Source of the DNA: an uncultured Helicobacter sp.
GTDB lineage: Bacteria; Campylobacterota; Campylobacteria; Campylobacterales; Helicobacteraceae
Reading direction: 5' to 3'
Assembly: GCF_937893305.1 (NCBI RefSeq)
Contig: NZ_CALBGN010000001.1
Location: 62,001 to 126,000 of the forward strand
DNA: 64,000 nucleotides
Position numbers and translations under genes: made by a program. Shown one piece after another: positions 26,677 through 35,561 of the stretch (its first letter is position 1; each line of letters begins with the position of its first letter). The notes beneath the pieces were generated by a model, which was not told the DNA's origin, made no database searches, and saw nothing but the letters and a program-made list of their open reading frames with translations.

Positions 26677-27569
26677 TTGTTTTGGACTTTGAAAAACGCC
26701 TTTTAAGTGCGCAAGGAGAGATTACTTTAAAAGTGGATTGTTCTTTAAAGGAGCAAGATTTAATCACGCTTTTTGGTAAAAGTGGGGCAGGAAAAACAAC
26801 GATTTTACGTATTTTAGCAGGATTGGTTGATCCAGATTTTGGGCGCGTGCAAGTGGGAGACAAAGTGTGGTTTGAGAAAATTAAAGGTGCAAAAAAAACA
26901 AAGGTCAATCTCTCGCCACAAAAGCGTTCTATTGGATTTGTCTTTCAAGATTACGCGCTTTTTCCTAATATGAGTGTAGAAGAAAATTTGCACTTTGCTT
27001 TACCTAATGGTGCAGATAGGAAAAAAGTTGAAGAACTTTTAGAGATTACAGAGCTACAAGCCCTCTCAAAGCAAAAACCAAATGCCTTAAGTGGAGGGCA
27101 ACAACAAAGAGTAGCGTTAGCTAGGGCATTAGTTAGAAGTCCTGAAATTTTGCTCTTAGATGAGCCATTTTCTGCATTGGATTTCGTGATGGCACATAAA
27201 CTTCAAGGAGAATTATTAAAAGTTCATCGCCATTTTCATTTAACAACATTTTTAGTTAGTCATAATTTTAGTGAAGTGTTTTCTCTCTCAAATTTTGTAT
27301 TATGTATTGAAAAGGGAAACATACAAAAACAAGGAACTCCAAATGCAGTCTTTTTAGAGAGTTTGCCAAGCGGGAAATTTCGCCATAGTGGTGTTGTGTT
27401 AGAAATTAAAAAAAGTGGCTTGGTGTATATTTTAAATGTGTTAATTGGCAATGAAATCGCACAAATCACCGCACAAGAAGAAGAGGTGGCGGATTTAAAA
27501 AGCGGAGATTGTATAATGTTATCTTCAAAAGCGTGGAATCCAGTTTTAACAAAAATCAAAAATCTTTAA
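26673..27569 (+). CDS. modC: Molybdate ABC transporter ATP-binding protein
   Basis: A 298-residue ATPase. Walker A is GKSGAGKTTILR (about residues 36-47), the signature LSGGQQQRVALARAL, Walker B ILLLDEPFSALD and the switch His in FLVSHNFSEV. A short C-terminal TOBE-like segment (about 230-298, HSGVVLEIKKSGLVYILNV) follows, as in other ModC proteins. The start is a GTG overlapping the modB stop (GTGA). It is the last gene of the mod operon and ends one base from the converging TehA-like gene. Confidence 0.92.
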   Translation: MIVLDFEKRLLSAQGEITLKVDCSLKEQDLITLFGKSGAGKTTILRILAGLVDPDFGRVQVGDKVWFEKIKGAKKTKVNLSPQKRSIGFVFQDYALFPNMSVEENLHFALPNGADRKKVEELLEITELQALSKQKPNALSGGQQQRVALARALVRSPEILLLDEPFSALDFVMAHKLQGELLKVHRHFHLTTFLVSHNFSEVFSLSNFVLCIEKGNIQKQGTPNAVFLESLPSGKFRHSGVVLEIKKSGLVYILNVLIGNEIAQITAQEEEVADLKSGDCIMLSSKAWNPVLTKIKNL

Positions 27570-28601
27570 TTATTCTTCTAAAACGCAAATTTCGCGTTTT
27601 TGAATCGCTATTAAAGTGCGAAAAGATACAATGCAAACAATGATTGTGGTTAATATAATCCCAAAGATTCCTAAAAACGCATAGAATTTAGAGTGAGAGA
27701 TTGCATAAAGTTCTAATGCACAAAGCGTAAAAGCTGCTGTTGGAAAAGTAAAAGCCCACCAAGAAAGTGCGAATTTAATGCACCTAAATACCCCAAACAT
27801 ACTCACCATTAATAGCATAAAAAAAAGCGCGATACTAAAACTTGCACTTGCGATTCCATAAAGTGTTTGTAGTTGTGAAAAATGTCCAAAAAGCATAAGA
27901 ATATCAAGGGAAAATACACTAGGTGGTGCAATGAAAATAAATAGAGTTGGTAAAAATTTCTGTGGTAAGTTTTCACCAAAGACTAAACGAATTAACAAAG
28001 CAGCATTAAGTAAAATCCAAAAAAAGCTTCCCATACCAAAATAAAAAATCAAAATCTCAAAAGGAATCACATAGCTTTGTGTGTTAAATTGCATTCCAGC
28101 AAGAGGCACAATAAGATTTCCAACAATTGGAATAAACCACGCAGGATTTGCCATTTTTTGTTGCATTTCATTAATAAACCAAAAACGCACAACATATAAA
28201 CTAAAAATAAGTTGCAACAAAGCTCCTAAATAAAAAAGTGTTATTCCAAAACTTTTTGGGATAAAAGGTAAAAGTAGCATTAAAACAATAAGAACAGACA
28301 CAGAAGTTGCCGCAAAAAAATTAATACGCACAGGGTGTTTTAGCTCCTTTTTAAAGGCGTTTGGATATTTTAAAATCTTTAGCACATAGAGTAATGCAAC
28401 CACACAAAAAAGAAAAGCACTAAGAGCAACAAGAGCGATTAATAGTCCGTTTAATTGTGTGAGATTAAAAACTTTAATGGATTTACTAGCAACAAGAGAT
28501 AATCCACCAACTCCCATAATACTAGCAAAAAACATAATAGGAAAGTGCATAAGCCAACTTTGGTTAGTATTTGTTTGATATTTTGTATTTTGTGATTCCA
28601 T
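27570..28601 (-). CDS. SLAC1/TehA-family channel or transporter
   Basis: A 343-residue membrane protein with ten predicted hydrophobic helices of the tellurite-resistance/dicarboxylate transporter (TDT) family, which includes TehA and plant SLAC1 anion channels. The N-terminal FPIMFFASIMGVGGLSLVA, the central NPAWFIPIVGNLIVPLAG and the C-terminal LSWWAFTFPTAAFTLCALEL are typical blocks. The substrate in bacteria is generally unclear (anions, tellurite resistance, sulfite). It converges on modC with no space for a terminator and has no partner gene. Confidence 0.75.
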   Translation of the reverse strand: MESQNTKYQTNTNQSWLMHFPIMFFASIMGVGGLSLVASKSIKVFNLTQLNGLLIALVALSAFLFCVVALLYVLKILKYPNAFKKELKHPVRINFFAATSVSVLIVLMLLLPFIPKSFGITLFYLGALLQLIFSLYVVRFWFINEMQQKMANPAWFIPIVGNLIVPLAGMQFNTQSYVIPFEILIFYFGMGSFFWILLNAALLIRLVFGENLPQKFLPTLFIFIAPPSVFSLDILMLFGHFSQLQTLYGIASASFSIALFFMLLMVSMFGVFRCIKFALSWWAFTFPTAAFTLCALELYAISHSKFYAFLGIFGIILTTIIVCIVSFRTLIAIQKREICVLEE

Positions 28602-28735
28602 AGTGTTTCCTTCAATTAAATTTTAGGAGTGAAAGTATATTCTCAAAGATAAAGGGTGATCTGTGATTAAATTACAATGAATACAAACAAAATATGATAA
28701 AATTAAGAAGACTTGTTTTTTGGAAGGATTTATGT

Positions 28736-30796
28736 ATGGTAGGGGTTTTACAAATGTTATCAAAAATCAATGATATTAATTTGAAGGCAAAGATTATCAT
28801 TGCAGGCTTTGCAGTGGCATTTGTGGGTTTAGCTATGGTCGTATTTTTGGTAGGTGATAGAAATTTTGATTTTGCTAAAAGCACAACAACAAACTACGCA
28901 CAAGCAATCTTAAAAGATCAAGCAAGAATTATTGAAAAGCGTGTGGATTTAGGATTTGAAAATGCACAAAATATCGCCACACTTGCAACAGAAAGTTTAA
29001 AGACATTAAGAAATTCTAACACAACGCGTTTGTGTGATTATCAATGTGCGACAATGTTGCAAGGTTATTTAAATGCAACTCTTGCGCAAAACACGCTGTA
29101 TAAATCTGCATTTGTGCATTTTTTTAATGGTGAGACATATGTAAGCAAAGATGCACAGTCGCTCTTGCAAATTTCAGATAAAGAATTAAATGCGCTTTTT
29201 AAAGATGGCAAAACTCAAGCAATTTTTATCCCAAGTGTGAAGCCGAAACCTAAAGATAGTGCAGACAAAACGCCCGTGTATGCACCTGTTTATTTATTAA
29301 GTAAAATCACCTATAATTCTCAAACTCTAGGAGTAAGTGGAATCGCATTTGATATGCAAGGGCTTGGAGAGTCAATTAAAAAGGTGAAAATCTTAAAGAG
29401 TGGTTTTATTGTATTGCTTTCTCAAGATAGTGTGGTGTTACACCATAAGTTTTTCCATGTCTTTAATCGCAAAATGGAGCAAGTAGATAAAAGTGCAGAT
29501 ATGCATTTAACAGAAGTGTTAAGGGGAAAGGAGGCTGTGTTTGAGCGCATTAGCCCTAACACAAATGCTCCTATTACAACGATTATGGAGCCTTTAAAAC
29601 TTGGTAGAGATGGAATCCACTGGGCTGTGTTTGCAAATATCCCATTAGATGAAATGCTGCAAACTGCTAAGGATAATCGTAATTTTGCAGCGATGATTTC
29701 TTTGGTTGTTCTTTTGATTATTTGCGCTGTAATGTTTCTTGTTGGACATATTATTTCTAAACATTTAAATAATATTAAAAGCGGTTTGCAAGGATTTTTT
29801 GATTATCTAAATAATAAACAAGAAAGTTTTGAAAATATTATCATTGATCATCGTGATGAACTTGGAGTTATGGGAGAGATGATTAATCAAAACGCAAAAA
29901 GTATTAAAGATGGTTTAGAACAAGATCAAGTTGCAATTAAAGAGTCTCTTGAGACGGTGGCAAGAATAGAACAAGGGGATTTAAGTGTGCGGATTAACGC
30001 AATGCCAAATAATCCAAAGCTAATTGAATTAAAAAATGTGTTGAATATGATGCTAGACTCATTACAGCAACACATTGGGACAAATTTAAGCGAGATTGCA
30101 GATGTGCATAAAGCATTTTCAGAGTTAGATTTCACGCAATCCCTTAAAGATCCAAAAGGAGATGTAGAAATTATCACAAATAAACTAGGTGCAGAGATCT
30201 CGAAAATGTTGCGCTTTAGTGCAGAATGTTCTAATACATTAAATGCAAAAAGCAATGCTTTAATGAATCTTTTAAATGACTTAGCAGAGAAATCTAACAC
30301 GCAAACGCATTCTTTGCAAGAGGGTTCACAAACTATCGCACAAATTGCACAAGATATGCAAGATAGCAATGCGATGATTAAAGAAGTTGCAAAACAAAGT
30401 GATGAGATTAAAAATATTTTAAAAATTATCCAAGATATTGCCGATCAAACAAATTTATTAGCATTAAATGCAGCTATTGAAGCAGCAAGAGCAGGAGAAC
30501 ACGGAAGAGGCTTTGCTGTTGTTGCAGATGAAGTTAGAAAACTAGCTGAACGCACAGGGAAAAGCTTAAGTGAGATTGAAGCATACACAAATACACTTGT
30601 GCAATCTATCAATCAAACAGGAGAAAATATTAACAAGCAAGCAAGCGCAATGAATGCAATTACGCAGTCAATTCATGCAGTAGAAGAAATTACAGATCAG
30701 AATAATGCAATAGCAACAGAAGTAAGTCTTATTGGGCAAGATGTTGCAAAACTTGCTGATGAAATTTTAGAAGATGTTAATAAGAAAAAATACTAA
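28736..30796 (+). CDS. Methyl-accepting chemotaxis protein
   Basis: A 686-residue transmembrane chemoreceptor. A first membrane helix (AKIIIAGFAVAFVGLAMVVFLVG) is followed by a periplasmic dCache-like sensor (to about residue 315) and a second helix near NFAAMISLVVLLIICAVMFLVG. A HAMP-like linker precedes the cytoplasmic signalling domain, whose hairpin tip contains DQTNLLALNAAIEAARAGEH and GRGFAVVADEVRKLAERTGK. ATG 28736 was picked because GGAAGGA (28722-28728) sits 7 bases upstream. The sensor ligand cannot be told. The gene stands alone and ends at a hairpin terminator. Confidence 0.9.
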   Translation: MVGVLQMLSKINDINLKAKIIIAGFAVAFVGLAMVVFLVGDRNFDFAKSTTTNYAQAILKDQARIIEKRVDLGFENAQNIATLATESLKTLRNSNTTRLCDYQCATMLQGYLNATLAQNTLYKSAFVHFFNGETYVSKDAQSLLQISDKELNALFKDGKTQAIFIPSVKPKPKDSADKTPVYAPVYLLSKITYNSQTLGVSGIAFDMQGLGESIKKVKILKSGFIVLLSQDSVVLHHKFFHVFNRKMEQVDKSADMHLTEVLRGKEAVFERISPNTNAPITTIMEPLKLGRDGIHWAVFANIPLDEMLQTAKDNRNFAAMISLVVLLIICAVMFLVGHIISKHLNNIKSGLQGFFDYLNNKQESFENIIIDHRDELGVMGEMINQNAKSIKDGLEQDQVAIKESLETVARIEQGDLSVRINAMPNNPKLIELKNVLNMMLDSLQQHIGTNLSEIADVHKAFSELDFTQSLKDPKGDVEIITNKLGAEISKMLRFSAECSNTLNAKSNALMNLLNDLAEKSNTQTHSLQEGSQTIAQIAQDMQDSNAMIKEVAKQSDEIKNILKIIQDIADQTNLLALNAAIEAARAGEHGRGFAVVADEVRKLAERTGKSLSEIEAYTNTLVQSINQTGENINKQASAMNAITQSIHAVEEITDQNNAIATEVSLIGQDVAKLADEILEDVNKKKY

Positions 30797-30808
30797 ACTT
30801 CCATAAAA

Positions 30809-30858
30809 AAGGATTCCAACTCTCCTATAACTTGAAGGGTTAGAATCCTTGTGTTTTT
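30809..30858 (+). terminator. Rho-independent terminator after the chemoreceptor gene
   Basis: AAGGATTCCAACTC (30809-30822) pairs with GGGTTAGAATCCTT (30837-30850) over 14 bp with two G-U pairs and a 14-base loop. It is followed by GTGTTTTT, giving a U-rich tail. It lies 13 bases after the chemoreceptor stop. Confidence 0.7.
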
Positions 30859-30903
30859 GTGAAAAAATTTTTATCTTTTTATGGTAGCTTTATTAAAAAA
30901 TGC

Positions 30904-30909
30904 TACAAT
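30904..30909 (+). promoter_or_regulatory. Probable -10 element of pyrD
   Basis: TACAAT at 30904-30909 lies 31 bases before the pyrD ATG, downstream of the chemoreceptor terminator. This is a reasonable primary sigma factor -10 for a Campylobacterota promoter. Confidence 0.45.
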
Positions 30910-30940
30910 TTTGAGTTTTTAAATTAAATCCGAGGTAGAA

Positions 30941-32005
30941 ATGCTGCATTATCAAAATTTACGCCAACTTATTTTTCGTTTTGAACCAGAAGTTGCGCAT
31001 AATCTTGTAGAATTTGCTTGTGCATTTGCTCCAAAGATTCCGGCTTTACTCCCTTATCTCTCCAAAAAATTTTGTTTTTATCATCCTTTTTTAGAGCAAG
31101 AAATTGATGGAATGCATTTTTATAATCCAGTAGGACTTGCAGCGGGATTTGATAAAAACGCTAAAATGTTGGAATCGCTTTGTGCGTTGGGTTTTTCACA
31201 TTTAGAATTGGGAGCGGTAACACCTTTGGCGCAAAATGGAAATGAAAAACCTAGGCTTTGGCGACATATTAATGAGGAGTCTATTCAAAATGCAATGGGA
31301 TTTAATAATGATGGCGCAAATGCGGTGAGTATGCGCTTGGATAAATCTTATCCTTTTGTTTTGCCGCTTGGAATTAATATTGGTAAAAACAAACTTACTT
31401 CTGAAGAGAACGCAATCAAAGACTACACGGATCTTGCTAAGATTTTTGCAGAAAATACAGATTATTTAAGTGTAAATATTTCTTCTCCAAATACTCCAAA
31501 TTTGCGTGATTTGCAAAATGAAGCATTTATTAAGGAGCTTTTTAACGCATTATGTGCGATTTATAAAAAGCCTATTTATTTAAAGATTGCCCCTGATTTA
31601 AATTTAGAGAGTGCGGTAAGTTTGGTGGAGTGTGCCATAGATTCTGGGGCAAAGGGCATTATTGCTACAAATACAACGCTAGATTATTCTCTTGTCGCAA
31701 ATCCGAAAGAAAAAGGTGGAATCTCTGGTAAAGTTTTAGCTCCAAAAAGCCGTGAAATGTTGCAACAAATTGCTAAAACCCTAAAGGCAAAAAAGCGCAA
31801 AACAACTCTCATTAGCGTTGGCGGAATTGCAAATGCAAAAGAAGCGTATGAACGCATCAGGATTGGGGCAAATCTCGTGCAAATCTTTAGTGCAATGATA
31901 TTTGAAGGTCCAAGCATCGTCAATCAAATCAATAAAAATTTAAAAGAATATTTACAACGCGATGGATTTAATCATATTAGTGAAGCTGTGGGTGTGGATT
32001 TATGA
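30941..32005 (+). CDS. pyrD: Dihydroorotate dehydrogenase, class 2
   Basis: A 354-residue flavoprotein that oxidises dihydroorotate to orotate with quinone in pyrimidine synthesis. The N-terminal extension (residues 1-45) with the RFEPEVAHNLVEFACAFAP helix is the membrane-association element of class 2. FMN and substrate motifs: PVGLAAGFDKNAKMLE (about 66-81), NAMGFNNDGA and VNISSPNTPNLRDLQ (about 178-192), where the catalytic Ser lies. LISVGGIANAKEAYERI is the C-terminal phosphate loop. It overlaps the next gene by 4 bases and heads a long run of genes. Confidence 0.94.
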   Translation: MLHYQNLRQLIFRFEPEVAHNLVEFACAFAPKIPALLPYLSKKFCFYHPFLEQEIDGMHFYNPVGLAAGFDKNAKMLESLCALGFSHLELGAVTPLAQNGNEKPRLWRHINEESIQNAMGFNNDGANAVSMRLDKSYPFVLPLGINIGKNKLTSEENAIKDYTDLAKIFAENTDYLSVNISSPNTPNLRDLQNEAFIKELFNALCAIYKKPIYLKIAPDLNLESAVSLVECAIDSGAKGIIATNTTLDYSLVANPKEKGGISGKVLAPKSREMLQQIAKTLKAKKRKTTLISVGGIANAKEAYERIRIGANLVQIFSAMIFEGPSIVNQINKNLKEYLQRDGFNHISEAVGVDL

Positions 32006-33333
32006 AAATGTTGCGGATTATTTTTGTAATTTTTTGTGTAAAAATATTTTTTGCAGGAGTTTTAATGGCTGAAAGTTCAGTGAAGTCTGTGCTTCCAAAG
32101 CATTATAAAAGTGTCTTAAAAAATGGCTTAGAAGTAGTGATTATTCCTTTAAAAAACCAAAGTGGCGTGATTACAACAGATGTGTTTTATAAGGTGGGCA
32201 GTCGCAATGAAGTGATGGGTAAAAGTGGCATTGCTCATATGTTAGAGCATTTAAATTTTAAATCTACAAAACATCTAAAAGCGGGAGAATTTGATAAAAT
32301 CATCAAAAGCTTTGGTGGGACTACAAATGCTTCTACTGGTTTTGATTACACACATTATTATATTAAATCTAGTACGCAAAATTTAGAAAAATCTCTGAGT
32401 CTTTTTGCAGAGCTTATGCAAAATCTTAGCTTAAAGGATGATGAATTTCAGCCTGAACGCAATGTTGTTGCAGAAGAAAGATTATGGCGAACAGATAATA
32501 ATCCTATGGGATATTTGTATTTTAGGCTTTTTAATACAGCTTTTGTGTATCACCCTTATCATTGGACACCTATCGGCTTTATGGAAGATATTAAAAATTG
32601 GAGCATTGAAGATATAAAAGAGTTTCATAGTGTTTATTATCAACCTAAAAATGCTGCGATTGTCATTGCTGGTGACGTCAATGAAGAAGAAGCATTAAAA
32701 ATGGTTAAAAAGCATTTTGAGAAAATCAAAAATACAAAAGAGATTCCACAATCTGTTTATATGCAAGAACCAAAGCAAGATGGAGAAAGACGTGCAAAAA
32801 TCCACCGTCAAAGTGAAATTGAAGTCCTAGCACTTGGCTATAAAATCCCACCTTTTAATCATAAAGATCAAATTGCCCTAAGTGCATTAAGTGAGATTTT
32901 AAGTGGTGGAAAAAGTAGTCAGCTTGTGCGTGAAATCGTAGATAAAAAGCGATTGGCAGCAGAAGTGTATGCATATAATATGGATTTGGTTGATACAGGA
33001 TTGTTTGTTTTTATGGGGATTGCAAATAACGGAGTGAAGTTAGAGAGCCTAGAAAAAGCGATTTTACAAGAGATTGAGAAACTAAAGCAGGGAAAAATTA
33101 CAGAAAAAGATTTGCAAAAAGTCAAAACAAATATGCGTGCTAGCTTTTTATATGATTTAGAATCTAGTAGCGGTGTGGCAAATCTTTTTGGAAGCTATAT
33201 TGCGCGTGGTGATTTAGAAAGTTTATTGCATTTTGAAGAGGCCTTTGAAAAACTTTCTTTAAAAGATGTTATAGAAGTAGCACAAAAGTATTTTATACAA
33301 GATAATGCAACACTTTTAACGCTAACAAAATAA
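32002..33333 (+). CDS. M16 family zinc peptidase, secreted
   Basis: A 443-residue peptidase with an N-terminal signal sequence (about residues 1-23, MLRIIFVIFCVKIFFAGVLM core). The inverted zinc motif H-x-x-E-H is GIAHMLEHLNFKST, and the third ligand Glu follows in VVAEERLWR, about 75 residues later. The two M16 half-domains are present, so it resembles PqqL/YmxG-type processing peptidases of the periplasm. It overlaps pyrD by 4 bases and is 8 bases from dapA, an order I also know from Campylobacter. Confidence 0.9.
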   Translation: MKMLRIIFVIFCVKIFFAGVLMAESSVKSVLPKHYKSVLKNGLEVVIIPLKNQSGVITTDVFYKVGSRNEVMGKSGIAHMLEHLNFKSTKHLKAGEFDKIIKSFGGTTNASTGFDYTHYYIKSSTQNLEKSLSLFAELMQNLSLKDDEFQPERNVVAEERLWRTDNNPMGYLYFRLFNTAFVYHPYHWTPIGFMEDIKNWSIEDIKEFHSVYYQPKNAAIVIAGDVNEEEALKMVKKHFEKIKNTKEIPQSVYMQEPKQDGERRAKIHRQSEIEVLALGYKIPPFNHKDQIALSALSEILSGGKSSQLVREIVDKKRLAAEVYAYNMDLVDTGLFVFMGIANNGVKLESLEKAILQEIEKLKQGKITEKDLQKVKTNMRASFLYDLESSSGVANLFGSYIARGDLESLLHFEEAFEKLSLKDVIEVAQKYFIQDNATLLTLTK

Positions 33334-33341
33334 GGAAATCT

Positions 33342-34238
33342 ATGCAGGTAAAAAACCCAGTTGAAGGCGCGATGACGGCGTTGGTAACGCCTTTTAAAAA
33401 TGGAAATTTGGATTTAGAAAGTTATGCAAGTTTAATAGAGCGTCAAATGCGCTATGGGATTGATGCTTTGATTCCTGTTGGAACAACAGGAGAGAGTGCA
33501 ACATTGAGCCATAAAGAACACAAAGAGTGCATTGAAGTTGCTGTGAGCGTATGTAAAAACAAGGCTAAGGTTTTAGCAGGGGCTGGAAGTAACTCAACTA
33601 GGGAAGCCATAGAGCTTGCAAAATTTGCTCAAAATTGTGGTGCAGATGCAATTTTATGTGTAACGCCTTATTATAATAAGCCCACTCAAGAAGGATTGTT
33701 TCAACATTATAAAGCCGTTGCAAATGCTGTCGAGATTCCATTAATGTTATATAATGTCCCTGGGCGCACAGGAGTTAATTTAGAAAGTGCGACGATTTTG
33801 CGTCTTTTTAAAGAAGTGCCAAATATTTATGGAGTTAAAGAAGCAAGCGGAAGCATTGAAAAAGTTATTGATTTAAATGTGCAAGAGAAAAGTTTATGTA
33901 TTGTAAGCGGTGAAGATGCAATTAATTATCCTATTCTTGGCTGTGGCGGTAGAGGCGTAATTTCTGTAACTTCTAATCTTTTGCCAAATAAAATTGCAGA
34001 GCTTACACATGCGCTTTTAAACGATCAAGATTATATTGTTGCAAAGCGTTTAAACAATGAGCTTTATACAATTAATAAAGCACTTTTTGTAGAGAGCAAT
34101 CCAATCCCCATTAAAGCAGTGATGTATTTAAGCGGACTTTTAAAGACTTTAGAATACCGCTTGCCATTAGTGTCCCCAAGCTCACAAAATATGCAACTTT
34201 TAGAAGAAATCTTAAAACAATACGAGGTAGTTAAGTAA
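33342..34238 (+). CDS. dapA: 4-hydroxy-tetrahydrodipicolinate synthase
   Basis: A 298-residue aldolase-fold enzyme of lysine and diaminopimelate synthesis. It condenses pyruvate with aspartate semialdehyde. The GTTGESATLSHKEH motif (about residues 46-59) and YNVPGRTGVNLES (Tyr about 137) are standard, and the Schiff-base lysine lies in IYGVKEASGSIEK (about residue 165). AAGG precedes the ATG. Its stop overlaps the start of the following SDR gene by one base. Confidence 0.95.
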   Translation: MQVKNPVEGAMTALVTPFKNGNLDLESYASLIERQMRYGIDALIPVGTTGESATLSHKEHKECIEVAVSVCKNKAKVLAGAGSNSTREAIELAKFAQNCGADAILCVTPYYNKPTQEGLFQHYKAVANAVEIPLMLYNVPGRTGVNLESATILRLFKEVPNIYGVKEASGSIEKVIDLNVQEKSLCIVSGEDAINYPILGCGGRGVISVTSNLLPNKIAELTHALLNDQDYIVAKRLNNELYTINKALFVESNPIPIKAVMYLSGLLKTLEYRLPLVSPSSQNMQLLEEILKQYEVVK

Positions 34239-35017
34239 TGGAAAATTTTAAAGGAAAAACATTAGTTATCAGTGGTGCGACAAGAGGAATTGGCAAGGCA
34301 ATCTTATATCGTTTTGCGCAAAGTGGCGTAAATATCGCCTTTACTTATAACAAAAACGAAGAGGAAGCTCAAAAGATAATTGTTGATGTGGAATCCAAAT
34401 ATTCTATCAAAGCAAAGGCATACCCACTAAATGTGCTTGAACCTGAAACTTATAAAGATTTGTTTGCAAAGATTGATGAAGATTTTGATCGGGTGGATTT
34501 TTTTATTAGCAATGCGATTATTTATGGTAAAAGCGTTGTTGGTGGGTTTGCTCCTTTTATGCGTTTAAAGCCAAAAGGCTTAAATAATATTTATACAGCA
34601 ACGGTTCTTGCCTTTGTCGTTGGTGCGCAAGAAGCCGCTAAAAGAATGCAAAAGGTAGGTGGTGGGAGCATTATTTCTCTAAGCTCAACAGGCAATTTAG
34701 TGTATATGCCAAACTATGCAGGACATGGAAATTCTAAAAATGCAGTAGAAACAATGGTGAAATATGCGGCAATGGAGTTAGGAGAGTTTAATATCCGTGT
34801 TAATGCTGTAAGTGGCGGTCCTATTGATACAGACGCACTAAAAGCCTTCCCTGATTATGCTGAGATTAAGGCTACCGTGGAATCACAAAGCCCACTTAAT
34901 CGTATGGGGCAACCTAGCGATATTGCTGGGGCTTGTTTGTTCTTATGTGATAACAATTCTAGTGCTTGGCTAACAGGACAAACAATCGTCATTGATGGTG
35001 GAACAAGCTTCAAATAA
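34238..35017 (+). CDS. FabL-like short-chain dehydrogenase (enoyl-ACP reductase III type)
   Basis: A 259-residue SDR with the GATRGIGKA cofactor loop (residues 10-18). The active-site pattern is Y-x6-K (NYAGHGNSKNAVETMV), as in enoyl-ACP reductases, rather than the Y-x3-K of ordinary SDRs. VNAVSGGPIDTDALKAFPDY (about 188-207) closely resembles the matching block of Bacillus FabL. It may therefore be an enoyl-ACP reductase additional to FabI. Homologues next to dapA are often named only oxidoreductase. Role assigned by motif; confidence moderate. Confidence 0.75.
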   Translation: MENFKGKTLVISGATRGIGKAILYRFAQSGVNIAFTYNKNEEEAQKIIVDVESKYSIKAKAYPLNVLEPETYKDLFAKIDEDFDRVDFFISNAIIYGKSVVGGFAPFMRLKPKGLNNIYTATVLAFVVGAQEAAKRMQKVGGGSIISLSSTGNLVYMPNYAGHGNSKNAVETMVKYAAMELGEFNIRVNAVSGGPIDTDALKAFPDYAEIKATVESQSPLNRMGQPSDIAGACLFLCDNNSSAWLTGQTIVIDGGTSFK

Positions 35018-35021
35018 GTCT

Positions 35022-35561
35022 ATGCTAAAATCTCTGCCGAATTTTCTAACTTTTTTGCGTATTTTTTTAGCATTTTTATTGCTCGCATTAATACTTTATG
35101 GGGATTGGATTTTACCTCCCCCTATTCATCCAAGCTGGATTAATTATTTTGCGTGCTTGATTTTTTGTGTGGCAAGCATTACGGATTTTTTTGATGGATT
35201 TATTGCGCGCACCTTTAATGTTGGAAGTGTTTTTGGAGAGATTTTTGATCCCTTAGCAGATAAGCTTTTAATGCTAGCAGCCCTGCTTGGATTATTGATT
35301 TTAAAAAGAGCTGATGTTTGGGCTGTTTTTTTGATTTTAAGTAGAGAGTTTTTTATTACCGGTTTACGTGTGGTTGCAGCAAGCAAAGGGGTAAATGTTG
35401 CTGCTTCAAACTTAGGAAAATACAAAACAGGATTGCAAATTACTGCGATTGCATTTTTGCTAATGGATTATTCTTTTGGTAATGCTACGCTTTGGCTTGC
35501 TGTGATTTTAACGTTATATTCTGGCTATGATTATGTAAAAATGTATGTAAAGGCACGATAA
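35022..35561 (+). CDS. pgsA: CDP-diacylglycerol--glycerol-3-phosphate 3-phosphatidyltransferase
   Basis: A 180-residue integral membrane enzyme making phosphatidylglycerol phosphate. The CDP-alcohol phosphotransferase motif D-G-x2-A-R-x8-G-x3-D-x3-D is complete in DGFIARTFNVGSVFGEIFDP plus LADK (about residues 52-75). SREFFITGLRVVAASKG is also typical of PgsA. ATG 35022 matches the usual N-terminus (MLKSLPNFLTFLRI). An in-frame extension to 34992 is possible but overlaps the SDR gene; no good ribosome site distinguishes them. One base separates it from rseP. Confidence 0.9.
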   Translation: MLKSLPNFLTFLRIFLAFLLLALILYGDWILPPPIHPSWINYFACLIFCVASITDFFDGFIARTFNVGSVFGEIFDPLADKLLMLAALLGLLILKRADVWAVFLILSREFFITGLRVVAASKGVNVAASNLGKYKTGLQITAIAFLLMDYSFGNATLWLAVILTLYSGYDYVKMYVKAR

